Source: Punica granatum
Lineage: Eukaryota; Streptophyta; Magnoliopsida; Myrtales; Lythraceae
Direction of reading: 5' to 3'
DNA: 64,000 nucleotides
NCBI RefSeq assembly: GCF_007655135.1
Contig: NC_045129.1
Location: 30,319,122 to 30,383,121, forward strand
Positions 22,916 to 33,430 of the stretch are shown here, piece after piece; position 1 is the stretch's first letter; every line of letters starts with the position of its first letter. Position numbers and translations under genes: made by a program. Under the pieces are notes generated by a model, which was not told the origin of the DNA, did no database searches, and saw only the letters and a program-made list of their open reading frames with translations.

Positions 22916-24799
22916 TGTTAGTGATATGCCCTATAGCTTGATTTGTGTATTTGGATAATTCCTTTTATGACAATAAAGTTTATTCTATTATTCGTATATT
23001 GTCTATGTTTATTAGAATAAAGTCCTTAAGATATTTTGAATACTTCATTCTTAAGAGTTAAGAATATGAGTGACGAAGTAATTTGGTAAGAATATCTTTA
23101 AACTGTTCACGATCGTAGGAGACTTAACTGTACATTATTTCTTCAGATAGATCATCACCTCTATCTGTTTCCATGATTATTATACAGATACTAATGAAGA
23201 TGGAGTAGTGAGTCTCATGCTATTTGATAACTGTTATCATGACAGATATATTGATACTTACATGATAAGTAGTCGAATGTGACGTGCAAATAATATTCAT
23301 ACGGTAATTTACTAATGTCAATGAATGTTATCTGGATCGTATTAGTGCATATAGTCCTTAGACCTGAGATGGAACGCTATCTCAAGTATAAGTAATTAGG
23401 ATTTGCTACTGCTAATGTATTTGTGCTTAGCGTGATTATTCGGCAAACAGTGGTCCTAATTAGTTATACTTGGAGTTATGTGTCTAACTCCAAGTATAAC
23501 TAACCTGAGTAAACAGGGAAAATGTCCTATGAATATGAGTTTTATTCTGGATCGAGAAATCCTCGGCCGGGGTAGATAGACTTGAATAGAAAGGAGTTTT
23601 TGTTCAAGTGCTACGGATCTAAGAATGAAATTAGAGAGTCCATATGATCGGCTATAGAGTTTGGCATTTATCGTAGTTCTAGCTAGATCGGGATCTTGTA
23701 GTGGAAGGGTTCAGTGCATGGTATATACGATCAGAGGTTCATCAGAATGTTCCAATTATACATTCGTCATCTTTTAGATTGTCACGATATGCTGCTAGGT
23801 GTCACTCGTGAACTTTGGGAACCAAGGGCATTTTAGGAATTATGTTTTCGGTTACGGAAAGAGTTTCTGGTAGTATCAAATGAGTCGATACTATAATCCC
23901 ATTGCCATTTGATGATGAACCTAGTTAGTCACACACATTGAGCGTGTCTAAACAGATAAAAGAATTAATTCTAATTAAGGAAGTTAATTAGAAATTAATT
24001 ATCGAACGAGGTTTGCAATGTGTTTGCGAGGGTGCTAGCACATCCTGAAGCCGAGTTCAATATCAAGGATAAATCTAATTAAGGAAATACGATAGTTTCC
24101 TTATTTGGAGAGTTTCTGTAAATAGATCGTCTATTTATGGAAACTCGTGTCAATGACTTATTTAATCTTTCTTTGTAACTATAAGGGCAAGTCATTGGAT
24201 GACTAAAATTGTGAGGACTCATTTGCAATTTATTAATTAATTCGGATTAATTAATAATTACATTTTAGTCCCTAGGGTAAGAATATATATAGATATGTTC
24301 TTACGGTTAACCCGAGAGGTTAATTAATCGAAAACCCTAATATTAGAAAGAGAGAAAGAGGAGAGACGGCTGAACAGTTGTTGTCGTGAACTCCCAAGGC
24401 TGATCGGAGTTCTTCTCGGATCTGATTCGGCGTTTCGGTGTTGTCCTTGGCGTCCTTGAAGAGATCCTTTCATTCCGTGACGATTTGGTTCGAGATCGGT
24501 GACCTAGATCGGAGTGTACGGGTCGAGAGGAGTCTAATCTTGGTGGAGACGTGCTCGTGTGGACGAGCTAGAGGCCAGACACTTGGACAGCTAATTTGAT
24601 CGACTCGAATCAATAAAGTTAGTGAAAAGTTCGTAACTTTTCTTATGGATTCATTGTGTGATGTTATCTATTCGTTTAGAAGGCGATTCTTATGTCAAGA
24701 TGTGATCTTGAAGTGTTTGATTAAATGAGCACGCAATAAAAAATTTTGATTTTTACCGTAATTAAACTTTCCGCTCCGTACGTGCTCGGTTTGCTAACA
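22916..24799 (+). repeat. 3' LTR of the copia element
   Basis: It runs from TGTTAGTGATATGCCCTAT to TTTGCTAACA and is collinear with the 5' LTR. It carries one clear structural difference at 23485-23500, described separately. Confidence 0.95.
23463..23500 (+). repeat. Perfect 16-bp inverted repeat unique to the 3' LTR
   Basis: GTTATACTTGGAGTTA (23463-23478) is followed after 6 bases by TAACTCCAAGTATAAC (23485-23500). In the 5' LTR the left arm is present (about 15656-15671) but the right arm is replaced by AATCAAGACGGGATTCAC. Confidence 0.9.
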
Positions 24800-26229
24800 C
24801 GCACTTGTTAGGAAAATGAGTAAATTTTAACGCTTGATCTCTTGGAATTGAAATAGTAATGTCTTTCATAATTTCATTATACTAGCCCATGATAGGGCTG
24901 TCCAAAAAAATCAAAAAACCAAATCGAATTGTTGAACCAAATCGAACTGAACCGTTTCGAACCGAACCATAGATTTTAATTGGTTCTTTTTGGCGTAAAC
25001 AGTTCAGTTTGTTGCTTGGGAGCTCCAAGCCAGTTAACTTTGGTTAACCAAACCAAACCGTTTTATTAAAAAAAATTAAAAAAAAGTTCAAAATCCCCAA
25101 ATCCCTAAGAGGGCGTTTAGTGGATTACTAGTAATGCACATCCCACTAAAGTGGGAATCCACATTTCCACCCCTCCAAGATAATCTACATTACAACTCAA
25201 GTAGGAATGTGAGTGAGAATGTAGATTATCATGTCCAAATCAAACATGGGACCCATTATAATTGCTTTTAGTGGCCAAACTAATTCGAATTGAATTAGCC
25301 GGAGTGTTGGACTCTTAGATACTAAGATACACACATAAAAAATAAGAAATTTCTTTTTTTAATATAATAAGACACCTACTAAATAATAAGAACATATCAA
25401 GCCCCAAGGATCAGCGCAAGTGATAGGATGTGCTTATACTCTGTGATTAACTCACAAGGTTATAGATTTGAATCTTCCTTACGCGCTTAGCTTTTATTGA
25501 GGACTAAAGGCACGCACACATGTGCTTGCCCATGGACTGACCAGAATCCATAAACTTGTGGATTGTTCATTGACTCAGAGAGAATATACTCCTAATAATA
25601 GTAATAATAACAACTTACCATTTTATAAGATGACGCTTTCTTTTGTACGAAACTTATTAGATTGAATTAAATAAGGCTCTTACTAAATAATAAGTTGTCT
25701 TGCTAAATAGCAACAACATCCTTAAAGCTACACATTTAAGGAGCATCCTTACTAATTGCAGAGGATTTTTGGATTGTTCAAGCTTCAAGGTGGTGAAATC
25801 CAAATAAATTGATTCAGGATAAATCAAAGGCCAGGTTCTTATCAAGTGGAAAGGAAAGATAAGGTGTCTTGACAACGCAGAGATAATCTCATAAACGAAT
25901 ATAGAGAGTCTTATTCATAAAAAACCCAAACTTAACAAGCTTAAGCTGAAAAGGCCCGATCACGAGTATTGAAGGTCCAAATAAGATACTGATATTGGTG
26001 GAAATGAGAAGTAAAATATATATAATAATGAAGTACGTGGTGACTTGATTTTGGAAGTCCAAATTTGGAATTAAGGAGGAGCCATTATTCTTTATAACTA
26101 TTTTTAGTTTCCAAAGATGAAGTTAATGTTTTTTTCTTATTTTCTGATGTGGGTGTACTTCATATGGGGTTTCTTTCTATGTCTATATATATTCATGTAT
26201 GCTGAATTTAAAAATCAAAATGAAATCAA

Positions 26230-26409
26230 TATGAGTTGATTCAAGAAGTTCGGCGTTTGTTCCGCTAAAGTAAGATTTTGGATTCGAGTCCTTGTAAATG
26301 CATAAAATTTACGTTATGAGAGATTTACTCCTTAGTGAACCGACCCAATTCGACCAGATTAGTTGAGACCCAATTAAATTTTCGGATGTCAAGGCTCACA
26401 TCGAAAAAA
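26230..26409 (+). mobile_element. tRNA-derived SINE, copy B
   Basis: It starts TTGATTCAAGAAGTTCGGCG, has GGATTCGAGTCCTTGT (box B), then AATTTACGTTATGAGAGATTT and GAACCGACCCAATTCGACCAG, and ends GGCTCACATCGAAAAAAA. This is the copy with the best box B and the clearest A tail. Confidence 0.65.
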
Positions 26410-26681
26410 ATCAAAATGAATACAGGAACTCCTCTCTACTTATTGGCATGTATTTGTTATGTTTCTCGTCTATACAAAGATTCTGGCATGTATTTGTGAT
26501 AGAGCTGCATCACTTACCCTAGCAGCACTCATTCTCCTATATATCCTATTAATGATGATCCCGGATAACTGGTCAATAATTGGAAAACAACAATGATCCC
26601 GAATTATATCATACGTACAAAGTCGTCATTCATAGACGTATTCCTAATTTACTCTCGGCTCCTGGGATTCTATGTTCCCTA

Positions 26682-26991
26682 GCCGCATTTGGTTTTCATT
26701 CCTGTTTGGTTTTAAAAAAAAATTTTAACTCTACTTATCTTCAATTCAATAATATAATTATTACTTTTCAATTTTTTTAACCATTCAATACTAAATTCTC
26801 TCAACTATTCATTGCTTTTTCTCAACTATTTATTATTTTTTCCACAATTCAACAATACAATTATTATTTTCTTTCAACTATTCATTATTTTTTCACACTT
26901 TTTCTCATAATTCAACAATACAATCATTATAAACCAATTAAAACCAAAACTCAACTCTAAAACCACTCGACTCTAAAACCAAACACGAGGC
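26682..26991. mobile_element. Possible MITE with GTTTGG-type ends
   Basis: The left end GCCGCATTTGGTTTTC and the right end CTAAAACCAAACACGAGGC are imperfect inverted repeats of about 18 bp. The interior is A/T rich with repeated AATTCAACAATACAAT blocks. I found no target-site duplication, so this is tentative. Confidence 0.35.
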
Positions 26992-27308
26992 AACCCCAAG
27001 AGACTCCCATCCGATTTAGCTACCAAAGGCTCTATAGAGGATTACCGGGTAACAGACTTTTTCATACGGGCTGGCTACTTTCAGCTAGATAATTGGCATA
27101 TCCTAACTTCTCTTCTATGACAAAGTAACTAACAGAGGGCCAGATCGAGTGAAAACGTTATATATTGATCAACTTTATTTATCTGAAATTTCAAGAATTA
27201 ACATCGTGGGCATACTTAGCCCTTATTTGTGAACGTCATCATTAAGAAAACAACGACTTATGTGTTATTAACACATAGAAACCAGAGGATCCAAGACAAG
27301 AAGTATGA

Positions 27309-29134
27309 TTAGTACTGGGCAACTCCTCCAGTAATCTTAGGATGCTCCGAAGTTGGCCTCTGGAACCTGCAGACTTTGCAGAGCGGCGAGTGCAAGGACG
27401 GTGTCTCATACTTGTCCTCTCCACCCATCATCGGCATCGGTACTCCGATCTTCACTGGGCTAATGTATCCTGGCCTATAGGTCTTCCCTAGAACTCCCTC
27501 CACGAGATCGCTTAAGTTCATGAACCTGAACTGTATCTCCAAGTGAGCAAAAGCATCGTCTCGCGGTAACTGGTAGTTGTGCACCCGGTTCTCCTCTTCC
27601 CCGATCGGCCTCACGTTTATGTCCATCACCACGAGCCCCGAGACTGTCGCCCTAATAGTGTTGAGATCGTCGGTCCTCTCCAACACCACGGTTCTCTCCT
27701 CAGTTTTCACTCTCCACTCGGCTTCTCCATCCGTCGGGACATGAACTGCCTCCCCATCCCATCGGACGATGAGAGCATCGAGGCTGTCATCCCAGTGCTT
27801 GACCCGCTTTGCAGCGATCACAAGGGTGTGGGTCTCGAACATGATGGACAGTGCCTGGACCCAAGTGAAGTCACGGGTCCTGCCTTGGGGCCGTGTACCG
27901 ATGAAGTGGGCATTGATGTGGAGGTTGTCATCCGAGACGATCGCAAAGTTACCTCCCTTGGCTCCATGGAAGTAGAACATCACGCCATCTCCACCCACAA
28001 ACCGAGGGTCGTAGCACAGAGAGCCGTATCCGGTGCATGAGGCTTTCCTATCTGTCCGAAACATTTGAGCAATAATTAGTCCAAACGACGAGAACTGAAA
28101 GAACCGATTGGAATTACATATGTCTAAGATTCCAATCATAATTATAACGTTCTGCTGCATGAGAGTCGGGCATAACATGTGGACCACGGTGGTGATGATT
28201 GTCATACTAAGAAAGAACTTATTTTTTGAAAGCCTTCCGAGATTTGGTTTCCTGCCATCCAAAAATAGAAAACATTTTCTCGGCGCAAGTACAGACCTTT
28301 TTGTTTTCTTGAAACTGAAGGGAATATGTACGAAAAGGATTCCAAGCTTGTCTTCCAAGAACATACGAAAACGTTAAATCAAAAAATTCGTGATCTACAG
28401 AGCCAAAGAGAGCTCGAATCCCCCATGGGCCATCGTTTTTTCGTTTATACACCAGGTTTATTATTGGGACATGGAAGGTCCATCAAACACTGTCCACCTT
28501 CAATGGAACTGGCCCGGTGCATACATGTGCAACGGATGGCCTCCAAGGGCTTTACGTCAAGTGAGATGATTGATTGAAGGTTACCGTGGCCTTCTTTTCA
28601 TGTTATACTCATTGCTGATACTTCATTCATCAGCAAGCTCGGAATATTTAGCCTTGCGTATCGGAAAATAAGAGTGAACAAATGAAGAAGATCAATCAAA
28701 GAAAGAGAGCAGAAATGCTTACACTTGCAAGTGGCTTCGCACTTGCTGCTGCAGTCCACGAAGCAACCCTTCACCTTCTTGTTGCGCTTCGGCTTCCTCT
28801 GGGGGCACTGCTTGGGGCATGTGAGGGTGTGGTGGTAACACGCCCCTGCCGCTTGGCAATACACCTGCTCTTGCCCTGTCCCAGGCACCGGAGTTAACAC
28901 CCTATAATTTGTCGTGGCTGCGGCATCCTCTCCACTATTATTACTGTTGTTATTGTTACTGTTGCCGTTTCCATTTCCATTGCCGTTGCCGTTGCCATTG
29001 TTGTTGTTGTTGTCGTTGTCGTTGGCGTCGTCATTGCCGTCGTCGTTGTTGTTGTTTTGAGCATTGATCGCCGTAGCAGAGATCAGAATGATGACGAGAG
29101 CCGTCAAGATGAAAAGCCGCCGACTGCTCGACAT
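27309..29134 (-). CDS. Root-cap / LEA-related secreted protein, tandem copy 2, Asn/Gly-rich
   Basis: A paralogue of the gene at 11583-13156. Exon 1 is 28723-29134 and exon 2 is 27309-28051. The intron (GTAAGC...ACAG, phase 1) sits at the same place, and the product is 384 residues. Residues 1-26 form a signal peptide. Residues 27-67 are a low-complexity insert of Asn, Asp and Gly with a (Gly-Asn) run that copy 1 lacks. The cysteine module follows (AAGACYHHTLTCPKQCPQRK, then KVKGCFVDCSSKCEATCKC). Exon 2 has RKASCTGYGSLCYDPRFVGG and GVMFYFHGAKGGNFAIVSD and ends CKVCRFQRP. The start is the first in-frame ATG (29134); longer frames upstream would need a GTG. A TATA box lies at 29255-29262. Confidence 0.9.
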
Positions 29135-29254
29135 TGCTACGTGATGAGAAAAAAACAGCAAAGCTTTGTTGTTTTCAGGCACTCACTGGCTAGGACAAGA
29201 GAGGATGGGGGGAATGAAGAATGTTTATTGTGTTTATGGAAAGAATGAGGAGCT

Positions 29255-29262
29255 TTTTATAA
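29255..29262 (-). promoter_or_regulatory. TATA box of root-cap gene 2
   Basis: The minus strand reads TTATAAAA, 121 bases upstream of the ATG at 29134. It is a plausible core promoter for this gene. Confidence 0.5.
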
Positions 29263-31930
29263 GGGAAGATAGCTTGTGGGACTTAAAAAGTAAACCTTGG
29301 AGTTCGGCTTAATCCGTGAGGGTTTCCTCGCTCTTGCATGCAATAAAAATCAACATGTCCACTTTTCAAACTCGAAAACTTGGCCAAAACACTTCCCACT
29401 AAATCTTCCTAATAAATCTAAATTTGTGCCACTATAAGACTCATTGGTGGTATCTGGTATTTGAAATTTCAATGAATTCAAACGTTGGACGGACGAAAGA
29501 TTTTTGGGCGCCAATATTGTCATCTTCAACAATATTCGATGACTCTTTTTCATTCGAGTTACTCATATTCCAATTTGTGAGGGATGAGAATGTTCAAGAC
29601 TTCAAGACAAGGGGAAGGTCATCACGAATTCATCGTCATGATCAAGTTAAGAGAAAGGAGAGATATGGTAACAACAATCAATACAATCTATTCATATTAA
29701 TATCTATATGATCTACTTTTGCGAGGTCCCTAAAAGAACACTTAATAATGATTCCAATCGGAAAAAATAGGATGCACGAAAAGGTTGCCCAGTGAATTAT
29801 TGGGTGGTGACTCGTTGATTAATCAGAAAGTGAAAGTATTTAGCAAAATAATGTCATTTATACAACTTATAAAATCCCCTGACATTGCAACTTTTAACTT
29901 CCAAAAATATCCTTAACTAAATATTTATAATTAATAGCAATTACTGGATTAGAGATATAATTATAATTTGGGTAAATTACAAAAAAAAACCCAAATTTTG
30001 TAAAATGTCTCAATTTTGTCCTAAATTTTGTTTTGTAACAAAAAAACCATAAATTTTCTAAAATGTCTCAAAAATGACCTCCGTTATAACTTCCGTCAAT
30101 TTTTGCTGCTGATGGTGGGTCCCTTTAACAGTCCACGTAGGTCACACGTAGGCAAAAATTGACGGAAGTTATAACGGAGGTCATTTTTGAGACATTTTAG
30201 AAAACTTATGGTTTTTTTTGTTACAAAACAAAATTTAGGACAAAATTGAGACATTTTACAAAATTTGAATTTTTTTTTGTAATTTGCCCTTATAATTTTG
30301 TCAGAAAAACCACCCCTATTTTTTCTTCACTACTCCTCCCAGTGTTCTCTCTATCTCTATTTCTCTCTCCTCATGTAATGCATTCTCCCTTTTATTTTTT
30401 TCCATTTTGTCTTAAATTCTATCTTTTTTTGTTCAATATATTTAATTGAATTTAATAAAAAAATTAATAGCACCGAAAATATCTCAAATTCGACATAATA
30501 AACCTCATCTAGATATAAATTCTCTTTTTTAGCATATACTTTATCCTTTTGAAAAATTTCCACGTAGCACGTGTATGCTTTAGTTTTGATTATAAGATCA
30601 AAAAGGAGGATAAATTACAATATTGTTATAAAACTGTTTACTAATTTAACACTTTATTAGGACAAAAGAGAAAATTTGTAATAATGTGGTACACAATTTA
30701 TTTATTTTGTAATAATCAGCTGCAAACCATCAATTAGGGTTGATGTCATTAACTTTTGATGATGTATTTCCCGTGTTGCTGTTGAAGTAATAACATGGCA
30801 TTTTTTATAATGAAACATAAGATCTCATGTTTCATGATTCATTATATATGTATATATATGTGTGTGTGTGTGTAAATTGGATTATTTTCAAGCTCCTAAA
30901 AATGTACATTTTTGGAGCCTACTTCCAATATTATAAACCCATGGTGATATAAAACATACATTTATTTAGATTCAGTAAAAGTAATCCGCTAATCAATTAA
31001 AATATATAAAAGTTACTTTTTTCATGTTGGCTAAAAGTATGTGATGATATCCTCAACTCTACATTTTTTCATGTTTTGAATATTCAAACCTTTGTTTTTC
31101 ATTTTTTGAATATTTTGATCCAAACGAGATTATGACTTTGAACTATTATATTGAAAATCATGAATAAACATTAAAAGTTTTCTTGAAAAAATTTAAAAGT
31201 TTCTCAATTCACCAGTAGATATTAAATTATATGTATAGGGAGTATCCCCGAAAAAATTAGTTCTGATAAATTCAAATAATTATATTTTATTAATTTTTAA
31301 AGACACCAATTGCAATGTTCGTGCTTGTAACTACTTTCCCTACGAACTTTTCATGTGAGAACCCTACTTATTTTCAGGATATCTTTATTCTCTCCCATAT
31401 ATGTCACATCTAAAGTAATTCGAAAAATCATGTTCTATATATTAGTAATTTCAACGACAGGTTTAATTTCACAATTATATTCATATTTACGTCTTCCTAC
31501 CATTTTTCTACTTCTCATTAAAAATAGAAAAAAATTCCTTTCATTTTTAATATATCTTAAACAAAAATCCAGTATGAAAATTGTATCCTATCATATAAAA
31601 TACGTTATAAGATAAATAAGATAAATTCTGAGGATCATTTGTTTAGTTGCAATTGCAATGTAGATTACGGTTCATATTACATTTGTAGTTCTTTTTTTTT
31701 TCCCAATCAGTAACCATAATTGGTATTATGAAAAGTGTGATCCATAATAAATGTCGAGTTCTCGTGCTCCATAGGGGCAGACCTACACTCAAGAGAGTAG
31801 GGTCAACTGACCCCACAAAATTTTGGCTAATAATATATATTAGCAAATAGATTTGTGGTCCTATAAAATTGATCTTTAATCAATTTTGATCTTATAAATT
31901 TTAAAAGTATCGAATCAATCATAAATATTT
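29263..31930. other. Intergenic, AT-rich, with a Mutator-type MITE
   Basis: No gene is supported. Besides the MITE it has a TG/TA microsatellite at about 30843-30875. The remaining sequence is A/T-rich without clear structure. Confidence 0.4.
29970..30289. mobile_element. Mutator-type MITE with long terminal inverted repeats
   Basis: A 320-bp fold-back element. The left end is GGGTAAATTAC and the right end is GTAATTTGCCC. The two arms of about 140 bp are nearly complementary, including GACCTCCGTTATAACTTCCG against its reverse complement. A perfect 9-bp target duplication TTATAATTT lies at 29961-29969 and 30290-30298. The 9-bp duplication and long arms are the mark of Mutator-like elements. 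It has no transposase. Confidence 0.93.
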
Positions 31931-33257
31931 CACTACTAGAAAAACGTCAATTTGGAAGGGAACAATCCTTGCATTTCCCTCTCAAAATCTTACTTTCATT
32001 CGGATTTGAGAGCAATTTGTGAGAGATGACATCCATCGCAAAATTGCTGGTCTTGCGAGGGATAACATCCATCATAAAATTGCTAGTTGCTTTTTTTTTT
32101 TGCGAGGGATTTACGAGAGATATTTCCCTCGCAAATGTGAGGGATAGTTCCCTCGCAATTTTTGCAAGGGATTTGCGTCCGCCATTATCCCTCGCAGAGG
32201 GAAAAGATTCCCTCGCAAATTTAATTAAAATTTTAAAATAATAATTAAAATCATTTCTGAACCGAAATTGGGACCGGCTAGCTGGAGCTAGGGGCCACGA
32301 ATGGTGCTGCTGGGATGCACCAAATAGGACAGCAACGAGTTGGAGGCCAGCGATCTTAGGGGCACCGAGCGAAGGCGGCAGCTGGGGGCACCATTCGAGC
32401 TGCGGGGCGGCGGGTGGTGTCATCGATTACTTGATTCTGTTATGAAAAATTCATAGGCCTATTTTGGACTCGGGCTCATCCGCAACTCAAAAATTTTCTC
32501 TTAACTTTTCCATGTGAGACTACCTCCAACACCTACCCTCACCATTCTCCATATAGGAGAAAAACAGTCTCAACAATTCTCCTCCTTCTCTACTATGTAG
32601 AGGATTTCGAGCCGGGCTTCTACTTCTAGACTCAGATATCAATTGTTAGGACCTTCATTAGCCACGAGGCTTCTACTTCTAGACTCGGATACCAATTGTT
32701 AGGACATTCACTAGCCACGAGTTCCACACTCGAGCTTTGGTGTGATGTGAGTTTCCACGCATAGCGTGTGCGGTTTTACAGGATCATTACATTGGGCTCT
32801 GATACCACTTGTTAGGAAAAATTCACATGCCTACTTTAGACTCGGGCCCATCCGCAATTCAAAAGTTTAAGCTTATGGGTTGTTAGACCGCTGTCTCTTA
32901 TAAACCTATGGATTTTCTCTCAACTTTTCTATGTGGGACTACATCCAACACCTACCCTCACCATTCTCCATATAGAAGAGAAATAGTCCCAATAGATTCC
33001 TCTGCCAATAAGTAGTTGATGCATCAATTTGAAGAAGTTTCGAAGCTCAATTGGGAGACAGAGGAGTGAGAGGGGGGCGGAGAGATAGATATACTCGTGA
33101 GCGAGAGTAGTCGAAGCTCGATCCAGTTGCTTGAGTTTGCGATGGACTTCATCTTCCTGCAGCTCGGTCCAGGTGAAATTCTAGGGCTTGGAAATCGAAG
33201 ACCTCCCCTGTGTGTCTCTGTGTTGTCTCGAAGGAAGAAGCCAGGAGGAAGACGGAA

Positions 33258-33288
<31 letters not shown>

Positions 33289-33430
33289 TATTGAAGGGTT
33301 GTGAGGGAAGATCCCCCGCAAATCCGAGTTCGGATTTGCAACGGATATATCCCTCGCAAGCCTTTTGTTTTATGCAGTTTTTTCAATTTTTTTAAAAAAA
33401 GAAGTTTGCGAGGGATTTGAGGGGGAAATT
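31931..33430 (+). mobile_element. CACTA-type DNA transposon derivative, one end seen
   Basis: The left end reads CACTACTAGAAAAACG, the classic CACTA terminus. Behind it come many subterminal repeats of the GCGAGGGA / TCCCTCGC type in both directions (about 32050-32220, and again at 33300-33425). The GC-rich part at about 32280-32420 could be a captured gene piece. It has no transposase frame. A matching TAGTAGTG right end is not visible up to 34 kb, so the 3' limit is only where the subterminal repeats stop. A TRIM element is nested inside. Confidence 0.7.
32438..32994 (-). mobile_element. TRIM (miniature LTR retrotransposon) nested in the CACTA element
   Basis: Terminal direct repeats start TGTTA(T/G)GAAAAATTC at 32438 and 32810; they end CTCAACA at 32575 and CCCAATA at 32994. 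The left copy is 138 bp because it has lost an internal segment, and the right is 185 bp. A 5-bp duplication GATTC flanks the unit (32433-32437 and 32995-32999). On the minus strand TGGTATCAGAGC (32796-32807) is a tRNA-Met primer site next to one repeat. A purine tract (GAGAAGGAGGAG) lies next to the other, so the element runs right to left. It has no coding capacity. Inside, a block of about 59 bp (CTTCTACTTCTAGACTC...) is repeated at about 32610 and 32669. Confidence 0.92.

Larger units (their letters stand above)
15108..24799 (+). mobile_element. Ty1/copia LTR retrotransposon, degenerate, with nested solo LTR
   Basis: A complete-ended but dead copia element. Two LTRs of about 1.88 kb start TGTTAG and end CTAACA (CTAATA in the 5' copy). 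A 5-bp target duplication CGCAC flanks it at 15103-15107 and 24800-24804. A tRNA-Met-type primer site follows the 5' LTR, and a purine tract precedes the 3' LTR. Internal order is gag, protease, integrase, reverse transcriptase, RNase H, as in copia. Breaks: no zinc knuckle after gag, a frameshift near 19628, a 707-bp solo LTR inside integrase, a frameshift near 21709 and a stop at 22512-22514. By eye the first 300 bases of the two LTRs differ at about 17 positions, so insertion is not recent. It sits between the two root-cap genes. Confidence 0.95.
24805..27308. other. Intergenic between the copia element and root-cap gene 2
   Basis: No gene is supported. It includes an A/T and CGAACCGAACC-like low-complexity patch at about 24910-25030 and a partly self-complementary stretch at about 25107-25235 (ACTAAAGTGGGAATCCACAT region). 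A possible tRNA-like fragment lies near 25405-25490, and the SINE and MITE candidates are listed below. Confidence 0.4.

Noticed and set aside
28598..29182. Longer N-terminus for root-cap gene 2 starting at 29182
   Set aside because: It would need a GTG start; the ATG at 29134 is followed directly by a good signal peptide.
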